A model generated the notes under the pieces. That model was not told the DNA's origin. It saw nothing but the letters and a program-made list of their open reading frames with translations, and ran no database searches. A stretch of DNA of 40,739 bases, taken from positions 1-40,739 of the forward strand of contig CALKUQ010000064.1 of assembly GCA_937996705.1 (NCBI GenBank). Direction: 5' to 3'. This DNA comes from an uncultured Chlamydiae bacterium (GTDB lineage Bacteria > Chlamydiota > Chlamydiia > Chlamydiales > 2-12-FULL-49-11). Every line of letters begins with the position of its first letter. Within the stretch, counting starts at the first letter, position 1. Below, piece after piece: positions 26,301 through 33,351 of the stretch. A program made the position numbers and the translations under genes.

Positions 26301-29300
26301 TTTTACAAGTAGGAATGAGAGAGATTGATTTTCAAGAGAGATGGACTCGGCCCTCAACAACTTCATTATCTGTAGATAGACAAGGTGTTAGACTCTTTGA
26401 AATGGATTTTCTTAACGGAACTATTGCTACGGATGAGGGTTTTTTAACTGTAAGTTCTCCGCCGGAATGGATCTACTCTCAATCTTTTAAAGAGTTGTTC
26501 CCCTCTGGAATTACAAGGTATTCGATAGAAGGACGATATTTAGTTTTTCAGGCAAGCGAAAGGACATTTCGCGCGAAAACAGTGCAAAGTTCAGAGGGGT
26601 GGTTTTCCGATTTTGCAATTTACGAGAGGGGTGTTTGGCTTAAATTTATTCATCCGAAAGAGCTAAAAGAGGTATTGCCGAAGTCTCTTGCTCAGAGGTA
26701 TCTCTATTTCAGACGAACTGATGATGCGTTAGCTTATGGACTCGATCGGGATAATTTTGAAATTCAAGTGACTGTTTCAAAAAGGGAGATTAAGAGATAT
26801 GGGGAGAGGCAAATTATAGAAAAACTTTGGGGAGAAAGTTCCCTTTTTCAAGGGTTAGTCTCTTCAGATAGGATCGAAGTTTGTCTTTATGATACTGGGA
26901 AGATCCGTTTGAAATTTCCCACGCTACACATTTGGGAGGGGGGGGAGATCTCTTTATTAAAAGACCAAGATCGATACGAACTGGAATCGCACCCTGGTTA
27001 CTTTTTAATTACCGACATCTCCAAGCCAAAGATTTTTGGAGCAATCAAAGAGTGGATGTTTTTTAAAAACGAGAAAGGAGATGCCATTTACTATGTCCCC
27101 GTAGGTCAGTTTAAAGAAATAGGAGAGGGAGAATTTAACCTACTAGACCAAAACGAGAGTTGGTATCAATCCATTGATCGGAAAAGACATGTGGTAGAGT
27201 ATATTCAAAGCTCTTCGGGGCCATTGATGGCAACAACTCCTGAAGGAAATTTTTATTTGTCGATGTTGTGGTTGATGCAAAACCAATACGATCTGTTTTT
27301 AGAACAGATTTATAAATATCCTTCAGAAGATTTATCAGAAAAAAATTTAGAAAAATTTATATTGGATTTATTTAATTGGTTTAAAAGTCATCACAACAAT
27401 AGCCCTAAGCATCTAGCCTGTTTGTGCCATTTCATCAGATATTCTCAAAAAATCCTTCCTAGGGAGAATCGAAGTGTATGCGATTGGGTTCACAAGATCT
27501 ATGCCGAGTATTACAGACTTTTCGATCGAATTCCTTTTGGAATGAGATTGTCTTCGATTGAGGAGTGGGAAATGGGGGGATATTGGTCTAGCCTCTCTGA
27601 ATCGAGATCTCGGGTACTAATGGGGGAGGTTGTTCAATCTGCTCAACTTACTAAAAGTGTCGAGCATCAAAGAGCGGCCTCTCGGGTAAACATCCGCAAA
27701 AGGATTGTAGAGCTTCCCTCCTTTTTATTACAGGAATCGATTCCTCTAAATGAATTTTCGCAAATTTTCGCAAAAAGGCTTCAAATAAGTTCTTCCTATA
27801 CAATTGACTTAGAAAAAGAGAAGATGATTATAGCTGCAATTCGGATTACGAGACAAAGTGAATTGGATCAATTAGAGAGATTTATTAAAGCCAATTTAAG
27901 TTTGACTTCGCTTCGTATCACAGAGGAATTTTTATTTATTCTTTTTGCGATCCATCAAAAAAGTTGTTTAGATGCTCAAATCTACCGAGATTTCACACAA
28001 TTATTTCCCCTTCCAAGAGCTCTGTCTGAGGTTAAAAAGGGGGAAGTGGCTTATGTTTATAAAAATTTTATCAAACATGCTAAGTCAAGAATTTCTTTAG
28101 AAAAACTAGAGCTGAAGGAGGGCGTTAGAGTTCAACAAAGCTGGCAAGGGCCTCTTAGAGCTCGGCATCATCCCATTCAAGAATATCAAGGAAGAGATTT
28201 GAGATCTTCTTTTCAATGGAGTGTAGTTCCCCCCTTAATTCATTCAATTACAGGTGGTTTAGTTGCCAGAGAAATATCGATCAGAGCTGAGTTTGATCAC
28301 CTTAATTGTAGTTCGATGAGATCTGGTAGAACCGAGTTGGCTATTTTGGAAGAGAGCAGAGTTGTAAGAGAGGATCTTTTACTAGGGGTAGAAAAATTAA
28401 GGGCCCGAAGAGAGGTGGAGTTTGAAGGTGAGATTCAAGAGGCACGGGGTAGATTTCAAAGAGAGATAGAAGTGGAAGAATCCCTTGCAAATACTCTAGA
28501 AAAAGATATTTGTGACAAGCTTAACTTTGTCCCTCCAGCAGACATTGCGTTTGGATTAGAGAGGGGGGGGGTATTAAGAAATCAGTCAACCATGAAAGAG
28601 GCTGTCTATCTCTTTCTTCGAGGATCTAAGGCACTTTTTTTAAAAGAAAACTCCTATTTAGACGAGGCAAAAATCGATGTATTGATGCGGCAGATAGAAG
28701 AGTGGCTCGTTTTGCAAACTGAATTACAGCATAAAAAACGGATCGAAAAACTTTTTAAAAAGGATGATGCGATTGAAGAGGAATCGATTGAGAAAAGACA
28801 TCTCCGATTTGAAATTTATAAAGGGCTTTTAGCTGAGAGGCAGTATACCAATTCTGATCCTTCCTATTTTCTTGTGTTTGAATATGCAATGGATATGAGG
28901 TTAAGAAAAGAGCAGATAGATCTCATTCGTGATATGCTTACAAAAAAAACTGGAACAAGCAATTATCAAGATATGATAGCGCAGCTTGCCATGGGTGGGG
29001 GAAAAACATCTGTTTTAGCCGTGATTTTGCTTGCAATGGCACCGGATACTGGGGGGTTTGGAATGATGTGTACCCCAAAATCTCAATTTCAATCTGTAAA
29101 AAAAGACTTAAGAACAGCTCTTCACAAGGTATTTAATAAGCAGTTGTATACTCTTGAAATTGGGATTCAAGATTTAGACACTCTCGAAAAAGTTAAAGAT
29201 CTCCACAGAAAAATCAAATTTGCATGGAGGTGTGGGGATGTCCTCTTAACGACCCCAGAATCAATGCAGATCATTAAATTAGAATTTCAGCGTTTTGAAG

Positions 29301-32300
29301 GGGAAGTGAATCGCTTGAGGGTGTTAGCTGAGATTTTAAAGCTATTAGAAACAAAATGTCATGTCTTAATAGATGAAGAGCACAGTGTTTTAGACCCTTT
29401 TAAAGAGGTTAATGTTCCTGAAGGAACTAAAAAGAGGATGAATCCTGATGATATTCAAGCAATTCAATTTGTTTTTGAATCTATGACAGAGAGGGGCCTT
29501 GATGCGGCTATAGGACTCTGTTTAAATAAACAAGCAGAGATGGATTCTGACTTTTTTAAATTAGAGATTGTCCCTAGGTTAGCAACTTTAGTCACAGAAA
29601 AGCTTTTAAAAAATCCGATTTTGGAGGATGTTGAGGGAGAATTGGTTGCGTATTTTTCTCGCGAAGAAGAAAAGCCAGAAACTTTAATCCAAAAAATCCG
29701 ATTATTGAAAGAATCGACAAGTATAAATGACCAGAAAATTGCTCGTCAAATTGCTTTGGTAAAGCACGTCTTATTTGATGTTCTTCCAACTACCCTTACA
29801 AAAAGTTGTGGTAGAAATTACGGGAGGATTCCGAGCGGAAAAGTAGTCCCTTATCAAGGTGTAGATACACCCTCTTTTAGTGAGTTTGGGTATCACATTG
29901 AAGCTGCTTGTTATCAGATGGCAACAGCCTTACAGGTGGGGATTAACGAAGATCAGATCAAGTGGTTAGGTCTCAAAATGATCGAACACTCGGTAAGAAC
30001 TGCGATGAAACACGGTATTTGTGTAAGGGAGACCCCAGAGAGTGTTAAATTCAAAAAAATGACAGGGATTTATCTAGATGAAGTGCACGATCCTAAAAAA
30101 TTGCGCTCTGCTAAAAAGAAATTAAGGGGAGAGAGAGAAAGAGGTGAGTACAAAAATATCTTTGCTTTTGAAGCGGAGACCATCATGGTTCATATCTCTT
30201 ATCACGCCTACCGAATGACAAGTGGCCCCCATTCATTTTTATCGATGTTTGCCTCAAGGAGAGCGTTTTCTGGGACACCTGTTCCTGAAACTTGTCCAGA
30301 ATCTATGCAATCGAGATTTCTTTCGGAAGCAGGTTCTGAAGGGCAAGTTTTGGCTCTTTTATTAGACCGTAATTTTGACGGCTCTCATCTTCATTCGATC
30401 GACTCTTCGGACCCTGTTTCAATGCTGGAAAAAATTATTAGGCTATATCCGGAAAAACCAGAAAGGGTGAGCATGCTTTTGGACCCAGCTGGATTATTTA
30501 AAGATAGTAATACTCTTGAAATTGCTGTGAAGGTTAGAAATCATTTAAACTTACAACATGCTAAATTTAAGGGAGTATTGTTTTTTGCAAGACCTTTAAA
30601 GCCCCTTCTGGCAGATTTTTCAAATCCTGAATATTTAGAAGAATCGATAAAAAGGGAACAAGATTATAGACTAGGGCCAGATAGACTCGCTTTTTTGCCA
30701 CTTCATAGCGATGATCTAATTTATTTGCCAGGGACTGATGAGGCTTCTTTAGCTCTTGTAGGTCTAAAGCCTGGAGAGTATTTTGTTATTTGTGATGAAA
30801 GGCATACAATTGGAACAAACATTAAAATGACTCCGGATGCAGTTGGGGTGATGACTATGAATGAGATGTTGACTCATGCAACTGTGTCGCAAGCAGTGAT
30901 GCGTCTTAGACAGTATTCTAGTAGTCAAGATGTTCATGTGATGTTACCAGAAAAAACGATAGCAAGATTTGGAACTTCTATTGTTGAGATGATGATTAGA
31001 GCTGCGGCAATTGAAAAATCGATGCTTATGCTTCGCTCCTTTTATCAAAAAGTCGACAATGTGACAAACGAGATGGCAGTCAAGCTATTGGTGGATCAAA
31101 CTCTTGCAGGGGAAAGTTTAAAAAAATTGAAAACCATTAAAGAATCGCTGACCCCTTGCCTTGTGTATGCAATACAAGATGATCCAGTAACTTTTATTGA
31201 AGCTGAGTTTAAAGTATTGCAAACAGCTACGTTAATCCAAACAAGGTTCAAGAAGAGAAAGGGGCAATTTAAGGAAATTTTAGAACGGCTAGGGATTCCC
31301 TTTGCTCTTTATACAGATGTTTTTAAGAGTGCGTGGGAGTCGATCGAAAGGCAAATGCAAGCTTCTCAGTTTTTGCCTCTAAATGAACAGATTAAAGTGG
31401 GAGGAGGTGATTTTGGGCAAGAGGTTGAACAAGTTACAGAAGTTGCAGAAGTCGTTCGTGAACTTCAGATAGAAAATCAGCAAGAAATTTTAGAAGAAAT
31501 TCGGAGACTCCAAGAATTATACGGGCGAGGTAGAATAAAAAGAGATCAGGTTTTATGGCGTGCGGAGGATGCAGCTCAGTTTTTAATACAAGTGCAGAAT
31601 CAAAATACGTGGAGTAGGGGGCGGTTATGTGTAAATACCTTTGAGAGCTTTTTTATCGCAGGGTTTCCTGAGTTGAGTCAGTTTACAGGGGCTCTTGATG
31701 ACCACCTCTTGTGTAGTGAAAATTTTGCTCGAGTTTATGCAGATAAACAACTTCCACTATTTCATCAGGCGACAAGACCTTTATTAAATATGCTTTTGAT
31801 TGAGACAGATGCAGGGTATAAAATTGTAGTAATATCTCTTGAGGAAACTAAGTTTTGGAGAAACTATTTGCATACCAATATGATCTCCGGTGTTTGGCTT
31901 CTTGATAAACATGGAGAGAGCATAGCCGACATCATTGTAGAGGGAAATTTGGAAGCGTTCCCCATTCCCAATGAGGAAGAGGTTTATCGATTGCTTGTTC
32001 AAGTTAATGTAATCGCTGGAAGGGTCAGTTTTTTGAATAGTTACAAAGTAGAGCTTAATGATTGGGTCTCAGAAAAACCGATAGAGAGGCAAAGGTTGAT
32101 TAAATTCGGTGTTTTAAGTTTGGGAGATGCCGCAGAGCGAGATTTGTTTTTTGAAAATGAGGCTTTAAGCCCGGAAACTGCAAGGGAGATTAGGGAGAGT
32201 AGAGTAAGATTTCTTGTTCATAGAAGGGAGCAATTAGGAAGAGCTGGTGAAGATTTGAGTCTATTGACACCAGATGAAATACAAAACCTTGATTTAGAAT

Positions 32301-33253
32301 CTGATATTGAAAGATTACATGTGGAACAAGTTCAATTTTTAAAGAAAAATCAAATTTATGCGTTAAAGAAAGCCGAGTTAATTCACGCTCTAACTCCTGA
32401 AATGGTCCCCTATGTCAGAGAAGAGAGCGTTTGTCTCCTAAGGCAGGAGCAGGTCGCCCATCTCGGTGTATCCAATAAAGTAAAGTTTCTTCAAGGTGTG
32501 GATCAAATTAATGCGGCTCGTCGATATCAGATCATGCTTCTGACTCCTGCACAGAGAGCTCTTTTGAATCCTGCTCGTCAAGAAGCGTATAATCAAGTGA
32601 TTAGGAATTATCGAGCTTTTTTGGGACTTCAGCTAGCAGGAATTGAAGATGAGGAAGTTTTAGATGCAATTGAAGATAGTCAGGTCCAAGAGCTAACTCC
32701 TGAATCTATTTCACAAATAACAAGTGAGCGATTGATTCTTAAATTGCGAGATGATCAAATACAAAAGCTTACAAGTGCTCAAATTATAAAAATAGAGAGC
32801 AGTGAAATCATCGATAGACTTGCATTAAAACAGGTTAGTAGGCTTACCAAAAGGGAGATAAAAAAAATTGAGAGTAGCTACCTTTTTAACAGGTTGTCTA
32901 AAAGACAATTAGTCCACTTAACAGATGGGCAGATTCTCAGAATGAATCTAGAACAGGTGAGGAAATTTATAAAAGTTGCTCCTGAGAGAAGTTTTAAACT
33001 AGAAAAAGAAAAGATCCAAAAACTTACCCTTTGGGAGATATGGGATTTGCCGAAAGCAACCATTCAAATGGCAACTGTCAGCAAAAAAATAGTCCTTATC
33101 GCAAATTCAATTTTTCAAACGATTGCTTTGCAATTCCTAATTCTTATCTCCTATCCCTATTTTGCCCTCCTCTCCCCCTGTTCTAGAAAAATCCGGTCTC
33201 ATAAACTCTCTTTGAAAAACCGTATGAGGCATGCTTCTCGGCTATTGCGATAG
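23324..33253 (+). CDS. Giant protein B: protease-like N-terminus, SF2 helicase core (GKT, DEEH), repeats and hydrophobic tail
   Basis: 3,309 residues; ATG 23324 follows a TAAGGG site six bases upstream. A Gly-Ala-rich stretch (38-53) is followed by the block shared with protein A: His183 (GGHAI), Asn203, Gln292 and Cys297 (EQHSGTCSYRS). The middle aligns with A along its length, for example FRAK.V/FRVIFD, LPKSLAQRYLYF and ATTPEGNFYL. Helicase motifs: MGGGKT (1890-1895), DEEH (2017-2020), SGT (2316-2318), ERHTIGTN, and QAVMRLRQ (2523-2530). The motif order matches the DUF3638/DUF3645 group known from large eukaryotic and chlamydial proteins. Residues 3116-3215 are four 25-residue repeats. A hydrophobic segment (about 3256-3283) and a basic tail end the protein. 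There is no N-terminal signal peptide. Enzymatic function is predicted only. Confidence 0.88.
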   Translation: MDSILGMGVGGAGAQVGSPLDSQRISTIAARSLSLLPEGAGAGVGLGAGAASGRVGDFDLPDQIVRGENGAIESSIYDLCQGQAVAHVLGDRVASESGYEGWRFEQGGELLCKLLDLCQKTFFPAESPEGKSLIDVVGVLKISLGNYGSVETLASYFHREIQSLLPGGKLLIPSGWADQSGGHAILVEVVCTKIGFFDLSIYNTGGGLDKSSSIIRNFLDRRVTSISFQNVKKKYLLEGSPHSAWLQTLFEIKCKLPSEKNYNMDVILQLCFAPLLEEREVSKSGAIYFREQHSGTCSYRSIVAWLHAQLSPELYKAVVTWVQTQVLLRAYERKCLVRSQLGLSFNFLRVCARELEIHSIGRLRKHKGELGERLGWYLNAAKIGDRIGREIEERGRAQTMLTRADSRLALLPRGQCQSNLERFWRGVDTLRIQMRATEAPPCSPMFRCDRVSRSGREFCESLREIFSARTRFELKSYLSGIADYVLAQPKVSEIKRTWLTELVENPEVLQSIMQIQILFHPNEKSLINPAHQTTVLKLLAISHMTACELSRRMGDGGLLSEQRLPNLMDAWLSDRYEIIAEQKIIEEIEDLRIYFRPFQKTCLEETLIQIEGHPKSAKLDKDHPSNLVRWAFELVEKCELSHFRGLGTRADKVRMFFQRARNGVISNFSSPDSVGMQFVYSLFLETLSLLGTDNQILPLRIDLREDVIDRNVSMITWLQGSYVFFNPKKEEQLAVRSLTLHSSEKLKEITTGYPQKDFFKRFKIPSEEVAITLFLDNPLGSVSYSQSVLDEQPGAILHYFQEHLIKLQNPGIISLWVLGMLKSGLSGGVMSIPLRKAIQEESFRLQLESFIEKSFKLFVDQTVDGKVNHGVCLQLAIVVLIARSQLLEATGRDLLQAPAFPLLKAYLESPVLPEMSPRDAQIRYQIQVFNACLANDCQSALEGWILQKALTGRVPESQRLGWFSQIVEKIYFEKVERFVSELSDINRFAQNIFLQVGMREIDFQERWTRPSTTSLSVDRQGVRLFEMDFLNGTIATDEGFLTVSSPPEWIYSQSFKELFPSGITRYSIEGRYLVFQASERTFRAKTVQSSEGWFSDFAIYERGVWLKFIHPKELKEVLPKSLAQRYLYFRRTDDALAYGLDRDNFEIQVTVSKREIKRYGERQIIEKLWGESSLFQGLVSSDRIEVCLYDTGKIRLKFPTLHIWEGGEISLLKDQDRYELESHPGYFLITDISKPKIFGAIKEWMFFKNEKGDAIYYVPVGQFKEIGEGEFNLLDQNESWYQSIDRKRHVVEYIQSSSGPLMATTPEGNFYLSMLWLMQNQYDLFLEQIYKYPSEDLSEKNLEKFILDLFNWFKSHHNNSPKHLACLCHFIRYSQKILPRENRSVCDWVHKIYAEYYRLFDRIPFGMRLSSIEEWEMGGYWSSLSESRSRVLMGEVVQSAQLTKSVEHQRAASRVNIRKRIVELPSFLLQESIPLNEFSQIFAKRLQISSSYTIDLEKEKMIIAAIRITRQSELDQLERFIKANLSLTSLRITEEFLFILFAIHQKSCLDAQIYRDFTQLFPLPRALSEVKKGEVAYVYKNFIKHAKSRISLEKLELKEGVRVQQSWQGPLRARHHPIQEYQGRDLRSSFQWSVVPPLIHSITGGLVAREISIRAEFDHLNCSSMRSGRTELAILEESRVVREDLLLGVEKLRARREVEFEGEIQEARGRFQREIEVEESLANTLEKDICDKLNFVPPADIAFGLERGGVLRNQSTMKEAVYLFLRGSKALFLKENSYLDEAKIDVLMRQIEEWLVLQTELQHKKRIEKLFKKDDAIEEESIEKRHLRFEIYKGLLAERQYTNSDPSYFLVFEYAMDMRLRKEQIDLIRDMLTKKTGTSNYQDMIAQLAMGGGKTSVLAVILLAMAPDTGGFGMMCTPKSQFQSVKKDLRTALHKVFNKQLYTLEIGIQDLDTLEKVKDLHRKIKFAWRCGDVLLTTPESMQIIKLEFQRFEGEVNRLRVLAEILKLLETKCHVLIDEEHSVLDPFKEVNVPEGTKKRMNPDDIQAIQFVFESMTERGLDAAIGLCLNKQAEMDSDFFKLEIVPRLATLVTEKLLKNPILEDVEGELVAYFSREEEKPETLIQKIRLLKESTSINDQKIARQIALVKHVLFDVLPTTLTKSCGRNYGRIPSGKVVPYQGVDTPSFSEFGYHIEAACYQMATALQVGINEDQIKWLGLKMIEHSVRTAMKHGICVRETPESVKFKKMTGIYLDEVHDPKKLRSAKKKLRGERERGEYKNIFAFEAETIMVHISYHAYRMTSGPHSFLSMFASRRAFSGTPVPETCPESMQSRFLSEAGSEGQVLALLLDRNFDGSHLHSIDSSDPVSMLEKIIRLYPEKPERVSMLLDPAGLFKDSNTLEIAVKVRNHLNLQHAKFKGVLFFARPLKPLLADFSNPEYLEESIKREQDYRLGPDRLAFLPLHSDDLIYLPGTDEASLALVGLKPGEYFVICDERHTIGTNIKMTPDAVGVMTMNEMLTHATVSQAVMRLRQYSSSQDVHVMLPEKTIARFGTSIVEMMIRAAAIEKSMLMLRSFYQKVDNVTNEMAVKLLVDQTLAGESLKKLKTIKESLTPCLVYAIQDDPVTFIEAEFKVLQTATLIQTRFKKRKGQFKEILERLGIPFALYTDVFKSAWESIERQMQASQFLPLNEQIKVGGGDFGQEVEQVTEVAEVVRELQIENQQEILEEIRRLQELYGRGRIKRDQVLWRAEDAAQFLIQVQNQNTWSRGRLCVNTFESFFIAGFPELSQFTGALDDHLLCSENFARVYADKQLPLFHQATRPLLNMLLIETDAGYKIVVISLEETKFWRNYLHTNMISGVWLLDKHGESIADIIVEGNLEAFPIPNEEEVYRLLVQVNVIAGRVSFLNSYKVELNDWVSEKPIERQRLIKFGVLSLGDAAERDLFFENEALSPETAREIRESRVRFLVHRREQLGRAGEDLSLLTPDEIQNLDLESDIERLHVEQVQFLKKNQIYALKKAELIHALTPEMVPYVREESVCLLRQEQVAHLGVSNKVKFLQGVDQINAARRYQIMLLTPAQRALLNPARQEAYNQVIRNYRAFLGLQLAGIEDEEVLDAIEDSQVQELTPESISQITSERLILKLRDDQIQKLTSAQIIKIESSEIIDRLALKQVSRLTKREIKKIESSYLFNRLSKRQLVHLTDGQILRMNLEQVRKFIKVAPERSFKLEKEKIQKLTLWEIWDLPKATIQMATVSKKIVLIANSIFQTIALQFLILISYPYFALLSPCSRKIRSHKLSLKNRMRHASRLLR
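32669..32968 (+). repeat. Four 25-residue LT..QI repeats near the C-terminus of giant protein B
   Basis: Units start at residues 3116, 3141, 3166 and 3191. The pattern is L..DQI..LT..QI.KIESS.I..R; the second and third units are the most alike. More degenerate copies with the same QV/QI and LTP spacing lie upstream from about residue 2980 and in the C-terminus of protein A. The repeats are diverged at DNA level, so they are ancient rather than recent duplications. Confidence 0.75.
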
Positions 33254-33312
33254 AATGTTAGAGGTTGAAAATTATGTGCCTATTTTCTTAAACTTTTGGA
33301 ACCAGTATATGC

Positions 33313-33318
33313 TATAAA
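33313..33318 (+). promoter_or_regulatory. Candidate -10 box (TATAAA) for clpB
   Basis: TATAAA lies 34 bases before ATG 33352, with TTAAAC 18 bases further upstream as a weak -35. I see no CIRCE inverted repeat or heat-shock sigma-32 consensus in the 98-base gap. Confidence 0.3.
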
Positions 33319-33351
33319 GGTTACTAGAAAATTACTCTGGTGAGGGGAGAT

